This document shows, in pieces, positions 26,810-34,807 of a stretch of 64,000 nucleotides of DNA (its first letter is position 1; each line of letters opens with the position of its first letter). The DNA is from CAMAPP01 sp046153685 (GTDB lineage Bacteria; Pseudomonadota; Alphaproteobacteria; CADEGL01), in contig JBJXGH010000180.1 of the NCBI GenBank assembly GCA_046153685.1, forward strand, positions 1 through 64,000. The letters are read 5' to 3'. The notes beneath the pieces were generated by a model. That model was not told where the DNA came from and ran no database searches. It was given only the letters and a program-made list of their open reading frames with translations. Made by a program: the position numbers and the translations under genes.

Positions 26810-28312
26810 TCAGTCGGTATCGGCGCTGCCGTAAATCGTGCCCTCGAGCACGAAGCGTCCGAGTTCCGGCTGCATGCGGCGCTTCAGGGCGAATTCCTCG
26901 TCCACGCCGAAATACGCGCGCGCCACCTCGCGCCGCTTGGCAATGAGCGCGCCACGGGCGGCCAAATAGGCCTCGCGCGGCTCTCCCGGCGCGCTATGAC
27001 CCTCGACGAGAACCAGACGCCGCGCCGCGCCAGGCGCGCAATCGCCGTTCAACAGATACAAGCTCACGCAGGCAGGGCCGAAATTTCTCAGGTTCCAATA
27101 CGCCACGGGGTCGGACAGGATCACGACATCGTCCGCGCCCGTATTGGCGGCGACGAAGGCGCGGATTTCCTCGAACGGCACCGCGGTGTTGCGCTTGAAC
27201 GGCGTATCGTTGCCCCTGAGATTGGCAAGCGCGCCGAATGCGGTCACGAGCGCGACCGCGGCGAGCGCCGTCCGCGCGGCGCGGCGCGCGAGGAAATGAT
27301 GGGCGAACAGGACCGAAAGCACGAGCGCGAGATAGGCGAAGGAGCGCGGCTTGGCGAAGCCGAGCGCGACCATGGCCACGAGGGCGGCGAATTGGAACGC
27401 GAGTACCCGTGTTTGACGGTCGCGCAGGCCGCGCGCGAGCACAAACGCCGCGAAGGCACCCAGCGGAACGAGCGCGATGGATTGCACGATGCCGAGGCTG
27501 TGGCCGCCGAGAAATCCGATCGCCGTTATCGCCGCCGCGGCGACGGGCCGGCTGCCCGCGAATTGCGAGGCCATGTAGTCCGTGGGCGCGCCCTGGAGGC
27601 CACCTGCAAGGGTCACAAGACCGGGCAAGGCGAACGCCAAGCACAGCGCGCCCTGGCCGATTTCCCGGCGCCACCGAAACCGGCCGGACAATATCCGGTC
27701 GGCCGTCAGCAGCGGATAGACGAATACGCCGAGGAAATTGACCGAAACGAGCACGCCCGCCGCGGCGGACGACACGATGGCCGCGCGCCCGGCCGCGCGT
27801 TCGCGCACGTGAAAATACAGCGTCGCCATGAACACCAAGCCGTACATCGGGTACCAGCGGATCGCATCGCCCTGGCTCACCAGAAGCGGCGTGGTCGCCA
27901 GAAAGAGGAGGGCGATCAGGCGCTCGGCGGATGAAACGCCCGCATAACCTTGGCCGGACACATCGAGGCGCAGCAGAAGACGGTGGGCGATCGCCACCGC
28001 GCCCATGCTCATGGCCAGCGACAGCGCGCGCAGGCCCGCTTCGCCCGCGCCGGATACGTGCAGCAAATAGAAGGCGAGATAGGACAGCGGCGGATGGACG
28101 TCGTAGGCGCTGGCGAAGGCCTTGAGCAGCGCGAGCGCGCCCGTCACCTTCTCAAGCAGGTCGAGCGTGTAAATTTCGTCGTCGAAGGCCGGCCGAAACA
28201 CCCGCCCGCCGAGCAGGGCGATCGCCGCGTGGGCGCAGGCGGCGAACGCGGTTTCGCCCCAGAAACCGCGCGCGCCCCGTGCGGCCGCGTCCGTTGCATC
28301 GTCCACTCTCAT
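26810..28312 (-). CDS. GT-C (GT39/GT83-like) lipid-linked sugar glycosyltransferase
   Basis: Polytopic membrane glycosyltransferase of 500 aa using polyprenyl-phosphate sugars in the periplasm. About eleven helices are visible. The first periplasmic loop has the GT-C catalytic acid pair FDDEIYTLDLL and the motif YDVHPPLSYLAFYLLH. A C-terminal soluble domain with a nucleoside-like Rossmann region (ADDVVILSDPVAYWNL) follows. The ATG at 28312 overlaps the DprE2-like stop (ATGA). The larger frame that runs upstream to 29653 crosses two other real genes and is not one protein. Because it is coupled to the arabinose-donor enzymes it is the best candidate for the transferase that uses the donor; this is inference. 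Confidence 0.85.
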   Translation of the reverse strand: MRVDDATDAAARGARGFWGETAFAACAHAAIALLGGRVFRPAFDDEIYTLDLLEKVTGALALLKAFASAYDVHPPLSYLAFYLLHVSGAGEAGLRALSLAMSMGAVAIAHRLLLRLDVSGQGYAGVSSAERLIALLFLATTPLLVSQGDAIRWYPMYGLVFMATLYFHVRERAAGRAAIVSSAAAGVLVSVNFLGVFVYPLLTADRILSGRFRWRREIGQGALCLAFALPGLVTLAGGLQGAPTDYMASQFAGSRPVAAAAITAIGFLGGHSLGIVQSIALVPLGAFAAFVLARGLRDRQTRVLAFQFAALVAMVALGFAKPRSFAYLALVLSVLFAHHFLARRAARTALAAVALVTAFGALANLRGNDTPFKRNTAVPFEEIRAFVAANTGADDVVILSDPVAYWNLRNFGPACVSLYLLNGDCAPGAARRLVLVEGHSAPGEPREAYLAARGALIAKRREVARAYFGVDEEFALKRRMQPELGRFVLEGTIYGSADTD

Positions 28313-29049
28313 AGTTTTATCCGTTTGAAGACCGCTTCCGGAACCGCGCGTATGGCCAGCATGATCCAGAACCAGAAGCACGGCACATAGATCACGTCCT
28401 TGCGCCGCTCGATCGCGCGCAGAATAGCGGGGGCGAGGTTTTCCGGCTTGGCCCAAAGCGGTCCCTTGGAAAAATGCGCGGTCATGGGCGTATCGACGAA
28501 TCCGGGCTTGATCGTGACCACCGCCACGCCGGCGCCGTGCAGGCGTTGGCGCAACCCGCCGAGAAAAACGCCGAGCGCCGCCTTGGCCGCGCCGTACACG
28601 TAATTGCTGGCCCGGCCCCGATCGCCCGCGACCGAGGTAATGACCGCTATGCACCCGGCGCGCCTTGCCTCGAACCGCGAAGCCAGCGGCGTCAGAAGTG
28701 CGATGGTGGACGACGCATTGATCGCGAGTTCGGCCAATGTGCGCTCGGCCGATTCTTCGCATTCGCGTTGATCGGGCAAGGTTCCGTGGGCGATGAAGGC
28801 AAGGTCCAGGCCGCCCAGTGCCGCCTCGGCGCGCGCGATCATCGCGCCGTGCGCCGCGATATCGTTCACATCCATGGTTTCGTGGCCGACGAAGCCGGCG
28901 CCTCGAATACGCAAATCCGCGGCAATGACATCGAGTTGCCGAGCATTCCGGCCGACGAGATAAAGCGAGTCGCCTTTCGCCGCCATGAGGCGCAGCACCG
29001 CGCCCGCGATCGCGGATGTCGCGCCGAAGACCAGAACGCGTCTCATCAT
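28309..29049 (-). CDS. SDR reductase, DprE2-like (decaprenylphosphoryl-2-keto-ribose reductase)
   Basis: Short-chain dehydrogenase of 246 aa that would reduce the 2-keto intermediate to polyprenyl-phosphoryl-D-arabinose. The cofactor motif is VLVFGATSAIAGAVLR, of the DprE2-type TSxI pattern. The active site has Ser in VITSVAGDRG and the YxxxK pair in YVYGAAKAALGVFL; the C-terminus carries IKPGFVDTPMT and a hydrophobic tail (YVPCFWFWIMLAIR) that suggests membrane association. The ATG at 29049 overlaps the DprE1-like stop (ATGA). Order and coupling match the mycobacterial dprE1-dprE2 pair. Confidence 0.88.
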   Translation of the reverse strand: MMRRVLVFGATSAIAGAVLRLMAAKGDSLYLVGRNARQLDVIAADLRIRGAGFVGHETMDVNDIAAHGAMIARAEAALGGLDLAFIAHGTLPDQRECEESAERTLAELAINASSTIALLTPLASRFEARRAGCIAVITSVAGDRGRASNYVYGAAKAALGVFLGGLRQRLHGAGVAVVTIKPGFVDTPMTAHFSKGPLWAKPENLAPAILRAIERRKDVIYVPCFWFWIMLAIRAVPEAVFKRIKL

Positions 29050-30344
29050 TGCGCCCCCTCGGTCGTGCGGCGCCAGAAATCGGAGGAGATGGCGGGATCG
29101 GCGCGCCGTGCCAATTCGCGCCATCCGGGATAGCTCTGCCGGAAGAAATCGCCCGCCATGCGCGCATCCTTCGCCGGATAGAGCCGCCCGCCAGCTTCAC
29201 GCACGATGACGTCCAGTCGATCGAACAGGGTCCGCGATCGTGCGCCGCGATTGGGGAAGTCCAAAGCGAGAGTCGGACCCGCCATGGGAAAGGACAACAG
29301 TCCCGGCGAGGACAGATCGCCGAACATCTTGAGCACACCGAGCGCGCAACACTCCCCCGAGCGGGCAACCTCTTCGAGGACGGCACGCACCGCCTCCTGC
29401 CCGACGCTCGCCGGGAGGGCGCATTGGTACTGGAAGAACCCGGCTGGGCCGTAGAGCCGGTTCCAATCCGGCAGGCCGTCGAGGGGGTAGAAAAATCCGT
29501 CGTAATGGCGCCGCGTGGTCGTGCGTCGGGCGTGGCGTGCGCGCACGACGGCGTGGAAGGCGCGCAGCGCCGGGCGGCGCACCAGATTGAACGGCGCCGT
29601 CGCGTAGAGACGCAGCCCTCGCGCCCGCAGGCGGCCGTCTTCGCCAGGAACATGGTTGGCGCGCGAAAACACGCCGGGTGCGCCCGGGGTCATGGCGTCG
29701 ATCCACGCCACGGTGTGTTCGTGGCTGGCGTCGGACGCGCGCGATAGGGCGAAGAACTCGCCGAGCGAGCCGAAGGGAATGGTCTCGACCTCGAGCCAAG
29801 GGCCTGGAATCCGGCGCAATTGCAGCTCGATCCAGACGATGGCACCTGTCAGGCCCAGCCCGCCGATGGTTGCCGCGAACAATTCGGGATTCTCGTCGGG
29901 TGCGCAGATCATACGCTCGCCGTCCGCGCGCGCGAGCTCGAACCGGCGCACGTGCCGACCGAACGTGCCCGCGACATGGTGATTCTTGCCGTGGACATCG
30001 TTGGCAAGGGCGCCGCCGAGCGTCACTTCCTTGGTGCCTGGCGTCACGGGCGGAAACCAGCGGCGCGGCACGGCGATCGCCAGAAGCGCGGCCAAGCGCA
30101 TGCCCGCCTCGCAGCGCACGACGCCCGTTGCGTCATCGAAGGCGATGAAGTGATCGAGCGCCGCCATGTCCCAAAGCCCGCCATCCGCGTTCAGGCCGAC
30201 ATCGCCGTAACTTCGCCCGGCGCCGCGCGGCAAGTACCGGGAAATCCCGGCTGCCACGGGCAAGGGCGCCTCGCGGTTCAGCGGGCGCAGGACCTCGTGT
30301 TCGGCGTGTGTCACCCGGCCCCAGGTCGTGGCGACCTCGCGCAT
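29046..30344 (-). CDS. FAD-dependent oxidase, DprE1-like (decaprenylphosphoryl-ribose 2-oxidase)
   Basis: FAD-binding (PCMH/VAO-type) oxidoreductase of 432 aa that would oxidise the 2-OH of polyprenyl-phosphoryl-D-ribose. FAD motifs: LPRGAGRSYGDVGLN and NDVHGKNHHVAGTFG, the latter near-identical to the mycobacterial DprE1 segment. The C-terminal substrate domain has LKMFGDLSSPGLLSFP, LALDFPNRG and RLYPAKDARM with the catalytic Lys near 392. The Cys that benzothiazinones attack in M. tuberculosis DprE1 aligns with Ala near 360. ATG at 30344; TTG at 30347 is also possible. Six bases separate it from the UbiA gene. Confidence 0.9.
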   Translation of the reverse strand: MREVATTWGRVTHAEHEVLRPLNREAPLPVAAGISRYLPRGAGRSYGDVGLNADGGLWDMAALDHFIAFDDATGVVRCEAGMRLAALLAIAVPRRWFPPVTPGTKEVTLGGALANDVHGKNHHVAGTFGRHVRRFELARADGERMICAPDENPELFAATIGGLGLTGAIVWIELQLRRIPGPWLEVETIPFGSLGEFFALSRASDASHEHTVAWIDAMTPGAPGVFSRANHVPGEDGRLRARGLRLYATAPFNLVRRPALRAFHAVVRARHARRTTTRRHYDGFFYPLDGLPDWNRLYGPAGFFQYQCALPASVGQEAVRAVLEEVARSGECCALGVLKMFGDLSSPGLLSFPMAGPTLALDFPNRGARSRTLFDRLDVIVREAGGRLYPAKDARMAGDFFRQSYPGWRELARRADPAISSDFWRRTTEGAQ

Positions 30345-30350
30345 CAATCT

Positions 30351-31784
30351 TCAGACGGCAAGCAGCACGACCGCGCCCGAGACGCCGAGCACGACCAAGC
30401 TGATCCAATCGCGCGCGGCGAACACGATCGGATCGTCGTGCATCGCGCCGCGATGGGCCTTCAGCCACATGCGACTGATCCAATAGAGCACCAGTACGCA
30501 CAGCGCCCAAATCGCCTCGGGCAGGCGATACAATGCCTTGACCTCGGGCGAGTTGATGTAGAGAGCGAGGACCAGTACCGCGATAAAACCCGCCGAGATG
30601 CCGAGAGTTTGCAGGATCGCCAAATCCTGCACGAAATATCCCCGACTCGTCGCGTGCGATCGGCTCTCGCGGCCCAGCGCGTCGAGCTCGCCGTAGCGCT
30701 TGAGCGCCGCCAAGCTCAAGAACAGAAACATCGAGAACAGCAGAAGCCAGAACGACAGCGGCACGGCCGCGGCCACGGCGCCGGCGACGATGCGCACGGT
30801 ATAAAGTCCCGCGAGGGTGAAGATGTCCACGAGCACGTAATGCTTGAAGACGAGGGAATAGGCGAGGGTTGCGGTGTAATAGGCGGCGAGGGCAAGTCCA
30901 AACGCCTGGGGCAGAATCGCGCACAGCGCCGCCGCGCCCGCGAGCAGCAACGGCGCCAGGGCGAGTCCGAGTCCAAGGGACAAGGCCCCCGAGGCGAAGG
31001 GGCGATGGCGTTTGCGCGGGTGCGCGCGGTCGGCGGCGAGATCGAGCAGATCGTTCACGATGTAAACCGACGAGGCGCAAAGCCCGAAGGCGAGGAACGC
31101 GATGAATGTTTGACCGAGTGCCTCGCCGTCCACGGCGCGGTGCGCCGCCAGCAGGGGAACGAAGATCAGCACGTTCTTGACCCATTGATAGACACGCGCG
31201 GCAGCGAAGATCGCGCGCCCATTGGCGCCTCGGCGCACGACAAGGCGCTCGATTTCGGCGATGCCGGCGGCCTTGCGGGCAAGGCTTTCCGTGCCGAAGA
31301 CGAGCGCGCGCCGCGCGTGCCGCCAGACCGGCAAATCGGCGGCGCAATCGCCCGCGTAGTCGAAGCCCTTATCGCCGAAACGCTCGACGAGGCGGCGGGC
31401 TTTGGCTTCGCCCTTCAGGTTCTCGCCGCCCGTGCTCGAAATCGTGCCGTCGAACAGGCCGAGATGGCGCGCGATGGCTTCGGCGGTTCTTTCGTCCGCG
31501 GCCGTGACCAGCCATGTCGGCCGGCCCGCCGCTCGTGCCGCGCGCACGAGTTCAAGCACCGCTTCGTCATAGGGCAGGCTCGCTGGATTCAGATCCGCCC
31601 GCCGCGCAATCTCGGCCTTGAATGCGGCGCGGCCGCGTGCGAGCCATAGCGGCAGGCGCGCCAAATCCTGCGGCCGGCGCTTGACGAGCGCCAAGACCCC
31701 TTCGATCAAGCTGTCTGTGCGAATAAGCGTGCGATCGAGATCGACGCACAGGGCAATGGTCATCGCGGCGCCCGCGGATGGCAT
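30351..31784 (-). CDS. HAD phosphatase fused to UbiA-family polyprenyl-phosphate phosphoribosyltransferase-like enzyme
   Basis: Two-domain protein of 477 aa. Residues about 8-190 form a HAD hydrolase with all four motifs: VDLDRTLIR, VTAADER, the Lys in NLKGEAKA and AGDCAADLPV. Residues about 200-477 form a UbiA prenyltransferase domain with eight to nine helices and the metal/diphosphate motif NDLLDLAADRAHPRKRHRP, closest in style to decaprenyl-phosphate 5-phosphoribosyltransferase (Rv3806c). The fusion could make polyprenyl-phosphoryl-5-phosphoribose and then remove the 5-phosphate. It is the first gene of the four-gene operon. The start may be the ATG at 31763 instead. Confidence 0.87.
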   Translation of the reverse strand: MPSAGAAMTIALCVDLDRTLIRTDSLIEGVLALVKRRPQDLARLPLWLARGRAAFKAEIARRADLNPASLPYDEAVLELVRAARAAGRPTWLVTAADERTAEAIARHLGLFDGTISSTGGENLKGEAKARRLVERFGDKGFDYAGDCAADLPVWRHARRALVFGTESLARKAAGIAEIERLVVRRGANGRAIFAAARVYQWVKNVLIFVPLLAAHRAVDGEALGQTFIAFLAFGLCASSVYIVNDLLDLAADRAHPRKRHRPFASGALSLGLGLALAPLLLAGAAALCAILPQAFGLALAAYYTATLAYSLVFKHYVLVDIFTLAGLYTVRIVAGAVAAAVPLSFWLLLFSMFLFLSLAALKRYGELDALGRESRSHATSRGYFVQDLAILQTLGISAGFIAVLVLALYINSPEVKALYRLPEAIWALCVLVLYWISRMWLKAHRGAMHDDPIVFAARDWISLVVLGVSGAVVLLAV

Positions 31785-32105
31785 GCCATGGCGGAGGCCA
31801 GGCTGGTCCTGGGCGCGAGAATCACGAACTCATTCCTTTTAGTCCTGGCCTTTTGGCCCCGGCCCTTTGGTCCTGGCCTTTTGGTCCTGGCCACCATCGC
31901 CTGGAGCCCATGGCGCCGCGCCCGATCCATTCACATGTGCCCCGCATCTCCCGCACCCATCATGACCATCCTATAGGGTTGGAACAAATCGGGTCCACCC
32001 ATGGTCGGCTCGGCCGTTATGGCCTGGTAGTTGCAGCAATTGGGCCGAACCTTGTGATAATCTTCTTGGCGTCCGGGGAAGATTCGCCAGCGAGAGGGGA
32101 TGGAT
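31785..32105. other. intergenic region with promoter space and tandem repeat
   Basis: A 321-bp stretch between the divergent HAD-UbiA gene and the small peptide gene. Apart from the 14-bp tandem repeat listed separately I see no gene. The last 20 bases hold the AGGGG that precedes the peptide start at 32106. Confidence 0.5.
31843..31892. repeat. 14-bp tandem repeat, three and a half copies
   Basis: Unit TCCTGGCCTTTTGG at 31843-31856, a variant CCCCGGCCCTTTGG at 31857-31870, an exact copy at 31871-31884 and a partial TCCTGGCC at 31885-31892. It lies upstream of the arabinose-donor operon and could influence its expression or arise by slippage. Confidence 0.8.
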
Positions 32106-32315
32106 ATGGCACAAGACGCTGATCGGCAACAAGAGTTGGGGTCGGTTGTGGATCTTCAACGCCGCCGCGCTCTGGCGCGCCTGGGCCTTGCAATCGGCGC
32201 GGCCTATGTCGCGCCTGTCATTTTGCATCTCGAGCGCGAAGCCAAGGCCATGGCGCCGAAGTCGCCGTGTCCGCCGCCCGGTACCGTCCCTTGTCCTTCA
32301 GGTTGCAGGTGCTAG
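32106..32315 (+). CDS. small Tat-signal-like peptide with Cys/Pro-rich C-terminus, function unknown
   Basis: Protein of 69 aa. The ATG at 32106 has AGGGG six bases upstream; an in-frame ATG at 32100 is too close to that site. After a polar N-terminus comes a twin-arginine-like segment, RRRALARLGLAIGAAYVAP, then a short linker and a C-terminal tail PCPPPGTVPCPSGCRC with four cysteines. Small proteins with this RR-LA-LGLA-GAAYVAP pattern recur in alphaproteobacteria as uncharacterised exported proteins. It could be an exported Cys-rich peptide or the precursor of a modified peptide; no maturation enzyme lies adjacent. Probably real because of the ribosome site and signal-like design. Confidence 0.65.
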   Translation: MAQDADRQQELGSVVDLQRRRALARLGLAIGAAYVAPVILHLEREAKAMAPKSPCPPPGTVPCPSGCRC

Positions 32316-32642
32316 GCCCGGACGGCTGAATCGCGCTTTTTGTCCCGCCTGGCTCGCGACTTCCTTGTTTTAAATCCCGGTCTTGAATCTCGGGCGCGCC
32401 CGATCGGCGCGCCGCGATCTCTGTTCCGTCGTCTTCCCGCTGCCGCGAGAACGGCGACGCCTAGATTTCCTGTGCGATAAACCGGCTTGCCGGCGACGAT
32501 CGTCGCCCGCACAAGCAGCGCGCCCATGATGGCTGTTTGTGGCCGGCGCTCCACAATCAGCAATCATGGCCATCGGCAGATGACGCGGCTTGCGCGCCGC
32601 GTTATGTAGGGCCTTCGCCCGTTCGAGGGCAGGGGGGACCGC
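32316..32642. other. intergenic region, no gene recognised
   Basis: This 327-bp stretch separates the small peptide gene from the ureohydrolase gene. A minus-strand frame covers much of it but is Arg-rich and matches no family I know. The ribosome site of the next gene (AGGGGGGA) is at its end. Confidence 0.4.
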
Positions 32643-33785
32643 ATGAGTTATCCGGACTGGGACACGATCCGCAATTCGACCTTCGTGCGCCATCGCTATT
32701 TCCCGCGACTGGCCGAGGAAACACCGTCATTCATGGGCCTGCCAATCGCGAGCACGCCCGAGGAGCTCAAGGGCGCGGACGCCGTCATCATCGGCGCGCC
32801 CTATGCGGTGGGCTGGGGCTCGCAATACGCGGGCGTCGATAAGAGCCAATGGCTGGCCTCGCCGCAACGCGTGCGCCAGCAATCGATCCGCTATGGCTCA
32901 GGCTATATCCAGGATTTCAACCTCAACGTCTTCGAGCATCTGAAGGTGGTCGATTTCGGCGACGCCAATATCCCGCCCGAGGCGAACGACCAGCCGACGG
33001 TCGCGAACGTCCTGCGCGCGCAGGCGGCGGTCGAGGAAAAGGTCAACCAGGCCCTCGATGCCGGCGCCATTCCCATCGTCATCGGCCAGAACAGCCCGTG
33101 CGGCTCGTACGCCATCGGCAAGCCCATCGCCGAACGCACCAAGGGCAAGGTCGGCTGCATCTCGCTCGACACCCATTGGGACGCGGCACGCCTCGACAAC
33201 GCGACGCGCGATCCGCGCATCGCCGGCAGCGGCAGCTGGAAGCACAAGCTGTACGAGCACTTCCCGAACTACGATCCGAAAAATCTCGTCGAGATCGGCG
33301 AGCGCGGCATGCTGGAGAATCAAAACATCGTGCGCTGGTGGCTCGACCACGGCGCGAAATTTTATCCCATGTGGCGCGTGCGCACCGAACTCGGCATCGA
33401 GGGCCTGGTCAAGGAATTGCGCCACGCCTACGAGGGCACCAAGAACGTCTACGTCCATTTCGACATGGACGTGCTCGGCGGCGCGGGCCCCACATCCGGC
33501 GACATCCTGGGCGAACTCGCCGAACCCATCGGCATGACCGATTACGAGGTCATTCGCATCGCCCACGAAATCGGCAAGCGCGGCCTGGCCGGGTTCTCGT
33601 TCATCTGCATCCCGCCCGGCTCGGCGGTGATCTATCGCACGATCGTCTATGTCATCATGTACATGCTCGCCGGTATCGCGGTATCGCGCATCGGCGCGGA
33701 CAAATCGGGCGCGGACAAATCGGGCGCGGGCAAGGCGGGGGCCGGAAAGGCGGCGGGCAAGGCCAAAGCCAAGGCGCGGCGCTAG
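32643..33785 (+). CDS. ureohydrolase (arginase/agmatinase) family protein with altered metal motif
   Basis: Protein of 380 aa with the arginase fold. Metal motifs two and three are present: SLDTHWDA near residue 175 and VHFDMDVLGGAGP near 271. The first motif, normally GGDHS, reads IGQNSPCGS near 148, so the His ligand is replaced. The N-terminal segment VIIGAPYAVGWGSQYAGVDKS is family-like. The last 30 or so residues are a low-complexity Gly/Ala/Lys/Asp tail made of five-residue steps (GADKS, GAGKA). It probably hydrolyses a guanidino compound or has diverged. The RlmM-like gene follows after 15 nt. Confidence 0.82.
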   Translation: MSYPDWDTIRNSTFVRHRYFPRLAEETPSFMGLPIASTPEELKGADAVIIGAPYAVGWGSQYAGVDKSQWLASPQRVRQQSIRYGSGYIQDFNLNVFEHLKVVDFGDANIPPEANDQPTVANVLRAQAAVEEKVNQALDAGAIPIVIGQNSPCGSYAIGKPIAERTKGKVGCISLDTHWDAARLDNATRDPRIAGSGSWKHKLYEHFPNYDPKNLVEIGERGMLENQNIVRWWLDHGAKFYPMWRVRTELGIEGLVKELRHAYEGTKNVYVHFDMDVLGGAGPTSGDILGELAEPIGMTDYEVIRIAHEIGKRGLAGFSFICIPPGSAVIYRTIVYVIMYMLAGIAVSRIGADKSGADKSGAGKAGAGKAAGKAKAKARR

Positions 33786-33800
33786 GCGGCAATCGCTGCC

Positions 33801-34724
33801 GTGCCGGCGCGCGCTGTACCGCTCGGCCTCACCGGCTATCTCGCGGCGGCGGGTTTCGAGGCCGCGCTTGAGCACGAATTGGGCGTGGTCGAATGGCGCC
33901 ACGGGCGGCTTTTGTTTGCGCCCGGGCCCGCGCGTGCTTCGGCATGGGCCGAGAATATCTGGCACGATCCGATCGCGCTCGCGGTCGAATCCATCGGCGA
34001 GGCGGCCAAGGCCTTGCGCGCCATCCAGCGCAATTGGTCGTGCTACGTCCCGCATTTTCATCGCCGCGCGGCGCTCATCGCCCAAAAATTGCCGAAGGTC
34101 TCCGCCAAGCCCCTGGTGTTTCCGGCACCGGCACCCGCCGCGCCGCTCGGCGCTTGGACCTTGCGCGACCCGCGAACCGTGATCGCCGCCGCGCGCACCT
34201 CCAGCCCCTTTCCGAACGGCGCGGCGGAATTCGTCGCGGATAAATCAGGCCCGCCCAACCGGGCCTATCTCAAGCTGTGGGAGGCGTTTACCGTGGCCGG
34301 GCGATGGCCGCGCCCGGGCGAACGCTGCCTCGATCTCGGAGCTTCGCCCGGCGGTTGGACCTGGGTTTTGGCCAAGCTCGGCGCGCGGGTGATCGCGGTC
34401 GACAAGGCACCGCTCGCGCCGCGCGTCGCCGCCATGGCGGGGGTGGAAATGCGCCGGATAAGCGCCTTCGCGCTCGACCCGGCCGAAATCGGACCCGTCG
34501 ATTGGCTGTGTTCGGATATCGCGTGTTATCCCGAACGCCTCCATCGCTTGCTAAGCGCATGGATCGCGGCGGGGACGTGCCGCAATATCGTGGCGACCGT
34601 CAAGTTTCAGGGCGAAACCGATTTTGCCGCCCAGGCGCGCCTTGCCGCCTTGCCCGGCGCGCGCCTCGTCCACCTTCATCACAACAAGCACGAATTGACA
34701 TTCCTGCGCCTGGCACCGGAATGA
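33801..34724 (+). CDS. RlmM-like rRNA 2'-O-methyltransferase (FtsJ fold)
   Basis: SAM-dependent methyltransferase of 307 aa starting at GTG. An N-terminal THUMP-like region of about 110 residues is followed by the FtsJ catalytic domain: SAM motif CLDLGASPGGWTWVLA, VIAVDKAP, the catalytic Asp in WLCSDIACYPE, Lys in VATVKFQGE and the terminal HHNKHELTFL, which together fit the K-D-K-E tetrad and the RlmM family (23S rRNA C2498). It is 15 nt downstream of the ureohydrolase gene, so perhaps cotranscribed. Confidence 0.83.
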   Translation: MPARAVPLGLTGYLAAAGFEAALEHELGVVEWRHGRLLFAPGPARASAWAENIWHDPIALAVESIGEAAKALRAIQRNWSCYVPHFHRRAALIAQKLPKVSAKPLVFPAPAPAAPLGAWTLRDPRTVIAAARTSSPFPNGAAEFVADKSGPPNRAYLKLWEAFTVAGRWPRPGERCLDLGASPGGWTWVLAKLGARVIAVDKAPLAPRVAAMAGVEMRRISAFALDPAEIGPVDWLCSDIACYPERLHRLLSAWIAAGTCRNIVATVKFQGETDFAAQARLAALPGARLVHLHHNKHELTFLRLAPE

Positions 34725-34807
34725 TCCGCCGATACCCGCCGTCATCGGCGCGGCGAGTCGCGAATCTCTTGCCCGCGATCGGCGGCTCGATGCGGCCGCT
34801 CCGCGCC

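Noticed and set aside
26810..29653. single 947-aa protein on the minus strand
   Set aside because: The part above 28312 is a shadow frame across the DprE2- and DprE1-like genes; the GT-C protein starts at the ATGA overlap at 28312.
32312..32563. minus-strand 83-aa frame in the gap before the ureohydrolase
   Set aside because: Arg-rich, no ribosome site recognised, no family pattern.
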